From contig SSEB01000012.1 in NCBI GenBank assembly GCA_008012115.1, forward strand, positions 206,668-270,667: 64,000 bases of DNA, in the 5' to 3' direction. Within the stretch, counting starts at the first letter, position 1. Each line of letters opens with the position of its first letter. Below the pieces are notes generated by a model. It was not told the DNA's origin. It saw only the letters and a list, made by a program, of their open reading frames with translations, and searched no databases. Positions 10,179 through 20,309 of this stretch are shown here, in pieces. The DNA comes from Nevskiaceae bacterium (GTDB taxonomy: Bacteria; Pseudomonadota; Gammaproteobacteria; Nevskiales; Nevskiaceae). The translations under genes and the position numbers were made by a program.

Positions 10179-11255
10179 TTACTTGCGAAGCGCGGCCACG
10201 ACCGCGCTGCCCATTTCCTTCGTACCAATGATCTTGTCGCCCGGTTGCGCGATGTCGCCGGTGCGCTTGCCGTCCCTCAGCACTTTCTTCACCGCCGCGT
10301 CGATGCGATCCGACAGGTCGGCGCGGTTGAAGGTGTACTTGAACATCATGCCGACCGACAGGATCGTCGCCAGCGGATTGGCCTTGTTCTGGCCCGCGAT
10401 GTCCGGCGCGCTGCCGTGGATCGGCTCGTACAAGCCCTTGTTGTTCTTGTCCAGAGACGCTGACGGCAACATGCCGATGGAACCGGCGAGCATCGACGCT
10501 TCGTCCGACAGGATGTCGCCGAAGATGTTGCCGGTGACGATCACGTCGAACTGCTTGGGTCTCTTCACCAGCTGCATCGCCGCGTTGTCGACGTACATGT
10601 GCGTCAGCTCGACGTCGGGATATTGCTGGCCGACTTCGATCACGACTTCGCGCCACAGGCGCGAGGTCTCCAGCACGTTCTCCTTGTCCACCGAGCACAG
10701 GCGCTTGCTGCGCTTGCGCGCGGCCTGGAAGGCGACGTGCGCGATGCGCTCCACCTCCGGCCGGCTGTAGTGCATGGTGTCGTAGCCCTCGTCGGAACCG
10801 TCGGCGGCCTTGCGGCGGCCGCGCGGCTGGCCGAAATAGATGTCGCCGGTCAGTTCGCGCAGAATCAGCAGATCGAGACCCGCGATCACTTCCGGCTTGA
10901 ACGAGGACGCTGCGGCCAACTCTTCATAGGCCAACGCCGGACGCAGGTTGGCGAACAGGCCCAGATCCTTGCGGATGCCGAGGATGCCCTGCTCCGGACG
11001 CACTGCGCGCGGCAGGCTGTCGTACTTGGGGCCGCCGACCGCGCCCATCAGGATCGCATCGGCTTCACGCGCCGCCTTCTGAGTGGACGGCGGATACGGG
11101 TGACCCTCGGCATCGTAGGCCGCGCCGCCGAGATGGCCGAACGACCACTCGATTGGCTCGCCCTCGGCCTTGAACACCTCGAGCACCTTCACCGCTTCCG
11201 CCATGATCTCCTGGCCGATGTAGTCGCCGGGCAGGATCAGAATTTTTTTATTCAT
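10179..11255 (-). CDS. leuB: 3-isopropylmalate dehydrogenase
   Basis: Oxidises and decarboxylates 3-isopropylmalate in leucine synthesis, NAD-dependent. It is 358 residues. [17 protein letters not shown] is the substrate loop. [16 protein letters not shown] and the following helix form the NAD site, and [15 protein letters not shown] carries catalytic Lys/Asp positions. The N-terminal loop reads LPGDYIGQE rather than the common LPGDGIGPE, a small deviation. It is preceded in the operon by an NTF2-like gene rather than directly by leuD. Confidence 0.96.
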   Translation of the reverse strand: MNKKILILPGDYIGQEIMAEAVKVLEVFKAEGEPIEWSFGHLGGAAYDAEGHPYPPSTQKAAREADAILMGAVGGPKYDSLPRAVRPEQGILGIRKDLGLFANLRPALAYEELAAASSFKPEVIAGLDLLILRELTGDIYFGQPRGRRKAADGSDEGYDTMHYSRPEVERIAHVAFQAARKRSKRLCSVDKENVLETSRLWREVVIEVGQQYPDVELTHMYVDNAAMQLVKRPKQFDVIVTGNIFGDILSDEASMLAGSIGMLPSASLDKNNKGLYEPIHGSAPDIAGQNKANPLATILSVGMMFKYTFNRADLSDRIDAAVKKVLRDGKRTGDIAQPGDKIIGTKEMGSAVVAALRK

Positions 11256-11272
11256 CCGTCACTCGATTTTGC

Positions 11273-11629
11273 TTATACGTAATGCGCAACGGCCGTGTGC
11301 ACGAGCCCGTCGCGGTTGAACTGGAAACTCTCCGCCGCCAGGCGACCCGTCTGGTTGCGGTAATGGATCACCACGCCCCGCATCGAGCGGAACACGCCCA
11401 GCAGCTCGAAGCGCAGGTCCGGCATGCGCTGCAGTGCCCGCGCCCAGTAGGTACCGACGGCGTCGTGTCCTCGCAGGGTGCCGCTGGGCTCGCCGGCAAT
11501 CTCGACGATGAATGGCGAGGTCATCGAGAAATCCGGCGAGTAGTGCGACAGGATGCGCGGCAGATCGTGGGCGTTCCAGGACGCAATCCAGTCCTCCGCG
11601 AACCGTGTCGCCTGCTCGACGGAAATCAT
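11273..11629 (-). CDS. NTF2-like (SnoaL-type) protein in the leu operon
   Basis: A 118-residue protein beginning MISVEQATRFAEDWIASWNAHDL and containing HYSPDFSMTSPF, the usual pattern of small NTF2/SnoaL alpha+beta barrels. I chose 11629 because the family starts there and this start is 7 bp after the leuD stop codon. The frame is open further upstream inside leuD. It lies between leuD and leuB with short gaps, so it should be cotranscribed with leucine genes. The fold is likely; the activity and the reason for its place in this operon are unknown. Confidence 0.75.
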   Translation of the reverse strand: MISVEQATRFAEDWIASWNAHDLPRILSHYSPDFSMTSPFIVEIAGEPSGTLRGHDAVGTYWARALQRMPDLRFELLGVFRSMRGVVIHYRNQTGRLAAESFQFNRDGLVHTAVAHYV

Positions 11630-11636
11630 GTCGCCC

Positions 11637-12275
11637 TCAGGCGAACAGCCAGGGCGCTTCGATCTTGCGCCTGGCCTCATAGGCACGGATCGCACCGGCG
11701 TGCTGCAAGGTCAGGCCGATCTCGTCGAGCCCGCGCACCAGGCAGTCCTTGCGGAAGGCGTCGATCTCGAAACCAAAGGCACGGCCGTCGGGCAGCACGA
11801 CCTTCTGCGCCGGCAGGTCGATGGTGATGGCAGCAGCGGGATTCGCAGCCACCCGCTCGAAAATCGCCTGCACTTCGTCCGGCCTCAGGATCACCGGCAG
11901 CAGGCCGTTCTTGAAGCTGTTGTTGAAGAAGATGTCGGCATAGCTCGGCGCAATCACGGCGCGGAAGCCGTAGTCGTCCAACGCCCACACCGCGTGTTCG
12001 CGCGAGGAGCCGCAGCCGAAGTTTTCGCGCGACACCAGGATCTGCGCGCCACGGTGCTCGGGCCGGTTCAGCACGAACTCGGGGTTCGGGCGGCGCTTCG
12101 CCACGGGAATGTCGAGATCGCCGGCGTCGAGATAGCGCCAATCGTCGAACAGGTACTGGCCGAAGCCGGTGCGCTGGATCGATTTCAGGTACTGCTTGGG
12201 GATGATCGCGTCGGTGTCGACATTAGGACGGTCCAGCGGCGCGACCTTCGACGAAACCTGCGTAAAGGCCTTCAT
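11637..12275 (-). CDS. leuD: 3-isopropylmalate dehydratase small subunit
   Basis: Swivel subunit of isopropylmalate isomerase. It is 212 residues. [19 protein letters not shown] is the family N-terminus and [15 protein letters not shown] is the substrate-binding signature. Its ATG overlaps the leuC stop (ATGA), so it is translationally coupled to its partner subunit. Confidence 0.96.
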   Translation of the reverse strand: MKAFTQVSSKVAPLDRPNVDTDAIIPKQYLKSIQRTGFGQYLFDDWRYLDAGDLDIPVAKRRPNPEFVLNRPEHRGAQILVSRENFGCGSSREHAVWALDDYGFRAVIAPSYADIFFNNSFKNGLLPVILRPDEVQAIFERVAANPAAAITIDLPAQKVVLPDGRAFGFEIDAFRKDCLVRGLDEIGLTLQHAGAIRAYEARRKIEAPWLFA

Positions 12276-13678
12276 GAAAAATTCCTCACATCGACAAAGT
12301 GGCCGGCGATGCCCGCCGCGGCCGCCATCGCGGGCGACACCAGGTGCGTACGGCCGCCCTGCCCCTGACGGCCTTCGAAATTGCGGTTGCTGGTCGAGGC
12401 GCAGCGCTCACCCGGCTCCAGCCGGTCGGCGTTCATCGCCAGGCACATCGAGCAGCCCGGTTCGCGCCACTCGAATCCCGCGTCCTTGAACACGCGATCC
12501 AGACCTTCCTTCTCCGCCTGCGCTTTCACCAGGCCGGAACCCGGCACCACCATCGCCAGCTTGACGTTCGCCGCCTTCTGCTTGCCTTTGACGACGCTCG
12601 CCGCCGCACGCAGATCCTCGATGCGCGAGTTGGTGCAGGAGCCGATGAACACCTTGTCGATGACGATCTGCTCGATCGGCGTGTTGGCCTTGAGGCCCAT
12701 GTAGGCCAGCGCCTTCTCCATGCCGGAACGCTTGACCGGATCGGCGACCTGCGCCGGATCGGGCACGCGCGCCGCCACCGGCAGCACCATCTCGGGCGAG
12801 GTGCCCCAGGTGACCTGCGGCTGGATGCTGGCGGCGTCGATCACCACCTCGCGGTCGAACTTGACGCCCTCGTCGCTGTGCAGCGTCTTCCACCAGGCGA
12901 TGGCCTTGTCCAGGTTTTCACCCTTCGGCGAGAACGGGCGGCCCTTCACGTATTCGATGGTGGTGTCGTCCACCGCAATCAGGCCGGCGCGCGCGCCGCC
13001 CTCGATCGCCATGTTGCAGACCGTCATGCGGCCTTCCATCGTCAACGCGCGGATCGCCTCGCCAGCAAACTCCACCGTGTAGCCGGTGCCGCCGGCGGTG
13101 CCGATCTCGCCGATGATCGCCAGCACGATGTCCTTGGCGGTGATGCCTGGCGCGACCTGGCCGCGCACGGTGATGCGCATGTTCTTCGACTTCTTCAGCA
13201 CCAGCGTCTGCGTCGCCAGGGCGTGCTCGACTTCCGAGGTGCCGATGCCGAAGGCCAGCGCGCCAAAAGCGCCGTGCGTCGAGGTATGTGAATCGCCGCA
13301 GACCACGGTCATGCCCGGCAGTGTCGCGCCCTGTTCGGGACCGATCACGTGCACGATGCCCTGGCGCAAGTCATTCATGCGGAATTCGGTGATGCCGAAT
13401 TCGGCGCAGTTGCTGTCCAGCGCGTCCACCTGCGTGCGCGAGATCGGATCGGCGATGCCGGCGCTGCGATCCGTGGTCGGCACGTTGTGGTCGGCCACCG
13501 CCAGGTTGGCCTGCAACCGCCAGGGCTTGCGGCCGTTCAGGCGCAGGCCGTCGAAGGCCTGCGGGCTGGTGACTTCGTGCACCAGGTGGCGGTCGATGTA
13601 GATCAGCGCGGAACCATCGCCGTTGTCACGGACCACGTGCGCGTCCCACAGCTTGTCGTAAAGCGTCTTTGCAGTCAT
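12272..13678 (-). CDS. leuC: 3-isopropylmalate dehydratase large subunit
   Basis: Aconitase-family subunit that isomerises 2- to 3-isopropylmalate with LeuD. It is 468 residues. The [4Fe-4S] ligands are the Cys in [14 protein letters not shown] and the two in [23 protein letters not shown] is the conserved substrate region. It is the first gene of leuC-leuD-NTF2-leuB-asd on the minus strand, reading away from a LysR-type gene. Confidence 0.97.
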   Translation of the reverse strand: MTAKTLYDKLWDAHVVRDNGDGSALIYIDRHLVHEVTSPQAFDGLRLNGRKPWRLQANLAVADHNVPTTDRSAGIADPISRTQVDALDSNCAEFGITEFRMNDLRQGIVHVIGPEQGATLPGMTVVCGDSHTSTHGAFGALAFGIGTSEVEHALATQTLVLKKSKNMRITVRGQVAPGITAKDIVLAIIGEIGTAGGTGYTVEFAGEAIRALTMEGRMTVCNMAIEGGARAGLIAVDDTTIEYVKGRPFSPKGENLDKAIAWWKTLHSDEGVKFDREVVIDAASIQPQVTWGTSPEMVLPVAARVPDPAQVADPVKRSGMEKALAYMGLKANTPIEQIVIDKVFIGSCTNSRIEDLRAAASVVKGKQKAANVKLAMVVPGSGLVKAQAEKEGLDRVFKDAGFEWREPGCSMCLAMNADRLEPGERCASTSNRNFEGRQGQGGRTHLVSPAMAAAAGIAGHFVDVRNFS

Positions 13679-13765
13679 GGTTGTCTCGTCAGGTCTCTTG
13701 CCCTCACCTCGCCACCGGCGTCGCCGGTGGCGCGATCTGCGGTCGCGGGCTCCATCTCGGCGCGC

Positions 13766-13804
13766 ATCTTAGGTCCGGCGATTGCATAACTCCAATGAAT
13801 CGTT
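13766..13804. promoter_or_regulatory. leuC promoter overlapped by a LysR-type binding site
   Basis: For leuC (minus strand) TTGGAG (13790-13795) and TAAGAT (13766-13771) are 18 bases apart. Across the -35 lies ATTG-N8-CAAT (13781-13796) within a wider CGATT...AATCG dyad, the type of site bound by LysR-family regulators. The divergent LysR-type gene is the obvious candidate binder. The rest of the 175-bp gap contains a GC-rich hairpin near 13715-13733. Confidence 0.45.
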
Positions 13805-13853
13805 TTTATATACTTCATTCCTGATTGGCATTGATCTGGAAAGGAGCGGATTC

Positions 13854-14717
13854 ATGGATACCCAGGCCCTCGCCGCCTTCGTCGAAGTCGCCGAATACGG
13901 CTCGTTCTCGCGCGCCGGTGAAACGTTGCACCTGTCGCAGCCGGCGATCAGCAAGCGCATCGCCGCGTTGGAGGAGCAGCTGGACCGGCCGCTGTTCGAC
14001 CGCGTCGGCCGCCGCATCACGCTCACCGACGCCGGCCGCACCCTGCTGCCCTATGCCCGGCGCGTGCTGCAGGACGTGGAGGACGGCCGCCGCGCGCTGT
14101 CGCACCTGTCGGACACCGTCGGCGGACGGCTGTCGATCGGCACCAGCCATCACATCGGCCTGCACCGCCTGCCGCCGGTGCTGCGCGAGTTCACGCGCCG
14201 CTACCCCGACGTCGATCTCGACATCCATTTCATGGACTCCGAGGTCGCCTGCCAGGCGGTGCTGGCCGGCAAGCTGGAGATCGGCATCGTCACCCTGCCG
14301 ACGCAGTCCCTGCCGCACCTGGAGATGCGTCTGGTCTGGCCCGATCCGCTGACCGTAGTGGTCGCGCCCGAGCATCCGTTGGCGAGAAAGAAACGCGTGG
14401 CGCTGCCGGAGCTGGCGCAGCATCCAGCGGTGCTGCCGGACGAGGCCACCTATACCCACCGCATCGTCAAGGCCGAGTTGCAGAAGCACGGCGTCGAGCC
14501 ACGCATCCGCCTCGCCACCAACTATCTCGAGACGCTGAAGATGCTGGTCGGCATCGGCCTGGGCTGGAGCGTGCTGCCGCGTTCGATGATTGACGGCTCG
14601 ATCCGCGCGCTCAGCGTCAGCGGCCTGGCGATGCAGCGCGATCTCGGCGTGGTCTGGCACGAGCGCCGCACGCTGTCCGGCGGCGCGCGGGCCCTGCTGC
14701 AGCAACTGCAGGCCTGA
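13854..14717 (+). CDS. LysR-family transcriptional regulator
   Basis: A 287-residue regulator starting MDTQALAAFVEVAEYGSFSR. The winged HTH includes LHLSQPAISKRIAALEEQL at residues about 32-50, followed by a periplasmic-binding-like effector domain (about 90-285). AAGGAG sits 7 bases before the ATG at 13854. It is transcribed divergently from leuC over a shared regulatory gap, so regulation of leucine synthesis is the natural guess, with an isopropylmalate-type inducer possible but unproven. Confidence 0.9.
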   Translation: MDTQALAAFVEVAEYGSFSRAGETLHLSQPAISKRIAALEEQLDRPLFDRVGRRITLTDAGRTLLPYARRVLQDVEDGRRALSHLSDTVGGRLSIGTSHHIGLHRLPPVLREFTRRYPDVDLDIHFMDSEVACQAVLAGKLEIGIVTLPTQSLPHLEMRLVWPDPLTVVVAPEHPLARKKRVALPELAQHPAVLPDEATYTHRIVKAELQKHGVEPRIRLATNYLETLKMLVGIGLGWSVLPRSMIDGSIRALSVSGLAMQRDLGVVWHERRTLSGGARALLQQLQA

Positions 14718-14743
14718 ACACCGCGAAATCCGGCGTTACGGAC

Positions 14744-14857
14744 GCCACCCGCTGTGCTCCGGTTTGCCTTCAGATTCGTTATTATTTATTTAACGATTTT
14801 ATAATCGATATATAATTAATAACATCCTGCAATGCCGCCGGGATGAGAGCGGGTGGC
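14744..14857. repeat. 114-bp palindromic intergenic element, copy 3
   Basis: Perfect ends GCCACCCGCT (14744-14753) and AGCGGGTGGC (14848-14857). The core (14778-14823) opens GTTATTATT and closes TTAATAAC, with a centred CGATT...AATCG pair (14794-14807). The element fills the gap between convergent genes: 26 bp after the LysR stop and 4 bp after the DedA stop. Confidence 0.87.
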
Positions 14858-14861
14858 GTGT

Positions 14862-15497
14862 TTACGGCGCTTTCCTGTCCTTCGCCCGCGCTGCGGCGAC
14901 CTGCCGCTGCCGCCACAGCCAGACCAGCAGGATCAGCAGGACCAGCACGATAGCGCACCACAGGCCGGTCTTGCCGCGATGCACCCAGGCCAGCAGCCAG
15001 TCGCGGTTGTCGGCGCCGATGTACCCGAGATAGACCCAGAACGGCACACTGATCAACGCCGCCGCGCCATCGAGCAGCAGGAACTGGAACCAGGTCACGC
15101 GCCGGCTCCAGCCGGCGACGATGAAGATCGGCGAACGCAGCCCCGGCAGGAAGCGCGCGAGGAACAGCAGCCGGTTGCCATAGCGGTCGAACTTGCGCTG
15201 CACCAGCGCGCGGCGCTCGGGCGTCAGCAGCAGCGCCACCCAGCGCCAGCGCAGCGCGCGCTCGCCGAAGTGACGACCGATCAGGAACATGCTCAGGTCA
15301 CCAATCAACACACCCGCCATGCCGACGCCGAACATGACGTGGACATTGGAATAGCCCAGCCCGGAGATGACGCCGCCAGCCACCAGGGTGATGTCCTCGG
15401 GGATCGGCACGCCGAAGCCACAGACCAGCAGCACCAGAAACACGGCGAGGTAATCGTATTCGGCGAAAAGATCGATGAGTCGTTCGAGCAGCGGCAT
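14862..15497 (-). CDS. DedA/SNARE-associated family membrane protein
   Basis: A 211-residue integral membrane protein of the DedA (VTT domain) family. GFGVPIPEDITLVAGG and ARFLPGLRSPIFIVAGW are the two conserved re-entrant-loop motifs, and several hydrophobic segments follow. Family members help recycle undecaprenyl phosphate or other lipids across the inner membrane. The start at 15497 (MPLLERLIDLFAEYDY) matches the family. The gene is single and convergent with the LysR gene. Confidence 0.88.
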   Translation of the reverse strand: MPLLERLIDLFAEYDYLAVFLVLLVCGFGVPIPEDITLVAGGVISGLGYSNVHVMFGVGMAGVLIGDLSMFLIGRHFGERALRWRWVALLLTPERRALVQRKFDRYGNRLLFLARFLPGLRSPIFIVAGWSRRVTWFQFLLLDGAAALISVPFWVYLGYIGADNRDWLLAWVHRGKTGLWCAIVLVLLILLVWLWRQRQVAAARAKDRKAP

Positions 15498-15586
15498 CCG
15501 CCAAAGATAACCGCTTCCGCGTTGCGGCTGCGACCAAATCGGCCGCCGCTTCGTACAATGCACGGACTTCTCAACTGCCGATCTCC

Positions 15587-15991
15587 ATGAACGCGACCCA
15601 CGATCTGATCCGCCGCTACTACGCCGCCTTCAACGCCGGCGACTGGCCGAGCTTCTTCGCCCTGCTGACCGACAACGTCGCGCACGACATCAACCAGGGC
15701 GGCCGCGAAAGCGGCCTCGCCGCCTTCCGCGCCTTCATCGACCGCATGAACGCCAGCTACCGCGAGCAGATCGTCGATATCGTGATCTCGGTATCGCCGG
15801 ACGGGACCCGCGCTGCCGCCGAGTACGTGGTGCTCGGCACTTATCTCAAGACCGACGAGGGCCTGCCGGAAGCGCGCGGCCAGACCTATCGCCTGCCCGG
15901 CGGCGCCTTCTTCGCAGTGCGCGACGGCAAGGTGGCGCGGGTCACCAACTACTACAACCTGCAGGACTGGCTGCGCCAGGTCGGCGCCTGA
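15587..15991 (+). CDS. NTF2-like / SnoaL ketosteroid isomerase-type protein
   Basis: 134 residues, MNATHDLIRRYYAAFNAGDW at the N-terminus, then TDNVAHDINQGGRESG and VTNYYNLQDWLRQVGA, the pattern of ketosteroid-isomerase-like NTF2 proteins. It opens a plus-strand run of four closely spaced genes (7-bp gap, then two ATGA overlaps). The substrate is unknown. Confidence 0.82.
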   Translation: MNATHDLIRRYYAAFNAGDWPSFFALLTDNVAHDINQGGRESGLAAFRAFIDRMNASYREQIVDIVISVSPDGTRAAAEYVVLGTYLKTDEGLPEARGQTYRLPGGAFFAVRDGKVARVTNYYNLQDWLRQVGA

Positions 15992-15998
15992 TCACGCC

Positions 15999-16427
15999 AT
16001 GACCGCGACCACCCTCACCGGCAGCTGCCTCTGTGGCGGCGTGCGCTACCGCATCGACGGACCGCTGCCACCGATCCAGATCTGTCACTGCAGCCAGTGC
16101 CGCAAGGCGCAGGGCACGCCCTTCGCCACCAACGCGCCGGTCGATGAGACCGCGTTCCACCTGCTGAGCGGCGACGAGCTGCTGCGCAGTTACGAATCCT
16201 CGCCCGGCAAGCAGCGCGTGTTCTGCGGCCGTTGCGGTTCGCCCGTCTACAGCCGCAACGTGCGCGTGCCAGGCGTCTTGCGCATCCGGGCCGGCTCGCT
16301 CGACGAGCCGCTGACGGCGACACGCGCGGCGCATTTTCACACCGCGTCGAAATGCAGCTGGTGGCCGCTCGACGACGACCTGCCGCAGTACCCGCAGGCC
16401 TACCTGCCGCCGCCAGCCTCGCCATGA
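15999..16427 (+). CDS. GFA/CENP-V family zinc protein
   Basis: 142 residues with the cysteine pattern of glutathione-dependent formaldehyde-activating-type proteins: SCLCGGVRY, ICHCSQCRKAQG and FCGRCGSPVYS. These ligands bind zinc in the mss4-like fold. Many family members are not true formaldehyde enzymes, so I leave the function open. Its stop overlaps the next start (ATGA). Confidence 0.87.
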   Translation: MTATTLTGSCLCGGVRYRIDGPLPPIQICHCSQCRKAQGTPFATNAPVDETAFHLLSGDELLRSYESSPGKQRVFCGRCGSPVYSRNVRVPGVLRIRAGSLDEPLTATRAAHFHTASKCSWWPLDDDLPQYPQAYLPPPASP

Positions 16428-17014
16428 GCCTGCGCCTGGAGTCACTATGCGGCCGTGACATCGCACGGCGGCTCGATGCCCTGGCGGCGCTGCGCATCGC
16501 CGTCTTTCGCGAGTGGCCGTATCTCTACGAAGGATCGCGCGACTACGAGATGCGCTACCTGCAAACCTACCTCGACTGCCCGCGCAGCCTGGCAGTGTTG
16601 GTCTGGGATGGCGACGCCTGTGTCGGTGCCTCCACCGTGCAGCCCCTGGCCGACGCGCCGCGCGACATGCAGCAGCCATTCATCGACGCCGGCATGGACT
16701 TGTCGCGCATCGACTACTTCGGTGAGTCGGTCTTGCTGCCGGCCTACCGGGGGCGCGGCCTGGGCGTGAAATTCTTCGAGCTGCGCGAAGCCCATGCACG
16801 CAAACTCGCCCTGCCGGTTTGCGCCTTCTGCGCCGTGCAGCGACGCGACGACGACCCGCGACGCCCGGCCGGTTACGTGGCCAACGACGCCTTCTGGACG
16901 CGACGCGGTTACCGCAAGCAACCCGCCCTGCACACCACGCTGCAGTGGCCGGACATCGGCGAAACCGCCGCCAGTGCCAAGCCGATGACCTTCTGGCTTC
17001 GGGAGTTGCCATGA
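16424..17014 (+). CDS. GNAT-family N-acetyltransferase
   Basis: 196 residues. VLLPAYRGRGLGVKFFELREAH contains the acetyl-CoA pyrophosphate loop (R-G-x-G-x-G/A). The N-terminus IAVFREWPYLYEGSRDYE is typical of the GNAT type found beside or fused to carbon-nitrogen hydrolases. The ATG at 16424 overlaps the previous stop and the gene's own stop overlaps the nitrilase start, implying coupled translation. Confidence 0.85.
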   Translation: MSLRLESLCGRDIARRLDALAALRIAVFREWPYLYEGSRDYEMRYLQTYLDCPRSLAVLVWDGDACVGASTVQPLADAPRDMQQPFIDAGMDLSRIDYFGESVLLPAYRGRGLGVKFFELREAHARKLALPVCAFCAVQRRDDDPRRPAGYVANDAFWTRRGYRKQPALHTTLQWPDIGETAASAKPMTFWLRELP

Positions 17015-17904
17015 GCCGGCTGCGGCTGGCGGCGGCGCAGTTCCCGGTGTCGGAACCGGCGCGCTGGCAGGTCTATGCCGACCAGGTGACGAGCTGGGTA
17101 AGCGACGCCGCGCGTCACGGCGCGCAGTTGCTGGTGTTTCCCGAGTACGCGGCGATGTCGCTGGCGGCGATGTTTGATGACGCCACGCGGGCCGACCTCG
17201 CCGCGCAGGTCGCGGCACTGCAAACCCTGCGCGAGGACTACCGCGCCCTGCATATCGCGCTGGCGCGCGAACATGGTGTCTACCTGCTCGCCGGCAGTTT
17301 TCCCTGGCGTCGTGACGACGGTCGTGTCGTCAACCGCGCCTGGTTGTGCGCGCCGGACGGCCGCAGCAGCTACCAGGACAAGCAGATCATGACGCGCTTC
17401 GAGCGCGAGAGCTGGAATGTGACACGCGGTGACGGGCTGCGCGTGTTCCGCACGGCGCTGGGCACGCTGGCGATCAACATCTGTTACGACTGCGAGTTTC
17501 CGCTGCTGGCGCGCGCCCAGTGCCAGGCCGGTGCCACGCTGCTGCTGGTGCCCAGCTGCACCGACACCCTCGCGGGCTACCATCGTGTGCGCGTCGGCGC
17601 CCAGGCGCGGGCACTGGAAAACCAGTGCGCCGTGCTGCAGGCGCCGCTGGTCGGCGCCGCCCCATGGTCGGCCGCCATCGACGTCAACACCGGCGCCGCT
17701 GCGCTTTACGGTCCGCCGGATCGCGGCTTTCCTGACGACGGCGTGATCGCCATCGGCCGCCTCGACGCGCCGCAATGGCTGTATGCCGACCTCGAGGCCG
17801 ACGTCGTGGCCCGCGTGCGCGCCGAAGGACAGGTGCTCAATCACCGCCACTGGTCCGAACAGGGCGACACGCCCCTGCCGCCGGTCGAGGTCGTCGACCT
17901 CTAG
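17011..17904 (+). CDS. Carbon-nitrogen hydrolase (nitrilase superfamily)
   Basis: 297 residues. The Glu-Lys-Cys triad is visible in LVFPEYAAMS, YQDKQIMTRFE and INICYDCEFP. It is probably an amidase acting on a small amide or C-N bond; the substrate is unknown. In some bacteria a GNAT domain is fused to this hydrolase type (YhcX-like); here they are two genes with a 4-bp overlap, suggesting a shared pathway. Its stop codon overlaps the convergent MFS gene stop. Confidence 0.88.
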   Translation: MSRLRLAAAQFPVSEPARWQVYADQVTSWVSDAARHGAQLLVFPEYAAMSLAAMFDDATRADLAAQVAALQTLREDYRALHIALAREHGVYLLAGSFPWRRDDGRVVNRAWLCAPDGRSSYQDKQIMTRFERESWNVTRGDGLRVFRTALGTLAINICYDCEFPLLARAQCQAGATLLLVPSCTDTLAGYHRVRVGAQARALENQCAVLQAPLVGAAPWSAAIDVNTGAAALYGPPDRGFPDDGVIAIGRLDAPQWLYADLEADVVARVRAEGQVLNHRHWSEQGDTPLPPVEVVDL

Positions 17905-19060
17905 GCCTCCGGCAGGCGCCGGTACGCCACCCAGAAGCCCAGCGCGGCCACCGCGGCGGCGGAATAGAACACCGCCTCCGGCGACACGCCGTCCCACAGG
18001 AAGCCCGAGGCCAGGCTGCCGATGGAGCCGCCGATGCCGTAGGCCACGGCGTTGTACAGCGCCTGTCCCCGTCCCTGCAGTGCGCCGGGAAACAGGCGCT
18101 GGACGTAGTGCATCGCCACCGCGTGGTAGGCGGCAAAACTCAGGGCATGGCTGGCCTGGGCCAGCAGCAGGACCGGCAGCGAATCGATGGCGGCGGCGGT
18201 GACCGCCCAGCGCAGCGCCGTCACCGCCAGCGCCACCAGCATCATGCGCCGCGCGCCGAAGACGGCGATGACGCGGGCGGCGACCATGAACATGCCGATT
18301 TCGGCGATCACGCCCAGCGACCACAGCAGGCCGGCGTAGCTGCGCGGATAGGCGTGACGCTCCAGGAACAGCGTGAAGAAGTTGTAGTACGGCGCAAAGC
18401 TGAGCTGCGAGCAGAGGCAGACGAACAGCAGCGACAGCGTCGCCGGTTGACGCAGCACGTGCCAGATCGACGGTCGCGGCGCGTCGCCATGCGACGCCAG
18501 CGGCGGCTCCGGCACGGCCCAGGTCGACAGCGCCATGCCCAGCCAGAACGTGCCGACCAGCCAGGGCAGCCAGAGAATGCCGGTCACGTCCAGCAGCACG
18601 CCCAGCCCGAGCACCGAGGCGACGAAACCCACCGAGCCCCAGAGCCGCACGCGGCTGTAGTCGCCGCCGATGGCGAGCAGGTGGCTCAGGGTCACCACTT
18701 CGAACTGTGGCAGCAGCGCGTGCCAGAACAGCGTGTAGCCCATCATCACCGCGCCGACCCAGAACACGCCGGGCATGAACGGAATCGCCATGAACAGCGC
18801 CAGCGCGGCGAGGCTGGCGCCGCGAATCAGGCGGATGCGGCCGCCGTGGTGATCCGCGTACCAGCCCCAGGCCACCGGCACCACCGAGCGCATCAGGCCC
18901 ATCAACGCGTAGGCCACGCCCATCTGCGCCGGGCTGAAGCCGCGCGCGGCCAGGTACGGCGACCAGTACGGCATGAACGCGCCGACCGTCGCGTAGTAGA
19001 AGAAGTAGAAGCTGGCGAGGCGCGTCGGCAGGCGCGCGGCGCCTGCGGACGGCGCGGCCA

Positions 19061-19061
<1 letters not shown>
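17901..19061 (-). CDS. MFS transporter, HcaT/phenylpropionate-permease-like
   Basis: 386 residues with about 12 hydrophobic segments. FYFFYYATVGAFMPYWSPYL is the characteristic N-terminus of the MFS_1-like/HcaT group, and WGWYADHHGGR is the loop 2-3 motif. Start 19061 overlaps the aroC stop by one base. An MFS gene next to aroC and prmB also occurs in pseudomonads, so the linkage is old. The transported compound is unknown. Confidence 0.87.
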
Positions 19062-20161
<1,100 letters not shown>

Positions 20162-20214
20162 GGGATTTCCTAGCTGCCATCCATGGCGCGACAGCGCTTG
20201 CGTTTAATAGCCCC

Positions 20215-20280
20215 GCCCGGCCATCCATGGCCGGGCGCTCGACGGGTGAAACTGCCATTCGAGGCAGTTTCACTTTTTCC
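20215..20280. other. Two intergenic hairpins between prmB and aroC
   Basis: Hairpin one: arms 20215-20224 and 20227-20236 (GCCCGGCCAT / ATGGCCGGGC), perfect with a 2-base loop. Hairpin two: arms 20246-20256 and 20263-20273 (GTGAAACTGCC / GGCAGTTTCAC) followed by TTTTT at 20274-20278. Read on the plus strand the second is a textbook intrinsic terminator, but both flanking genes are on the minus strand, where only an A-tract precedes it. Confidence 0.6.
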
Positions 20281-20309
20281 GTCTCGCCCGAATGTGTGGC
20301 CTGACATGG

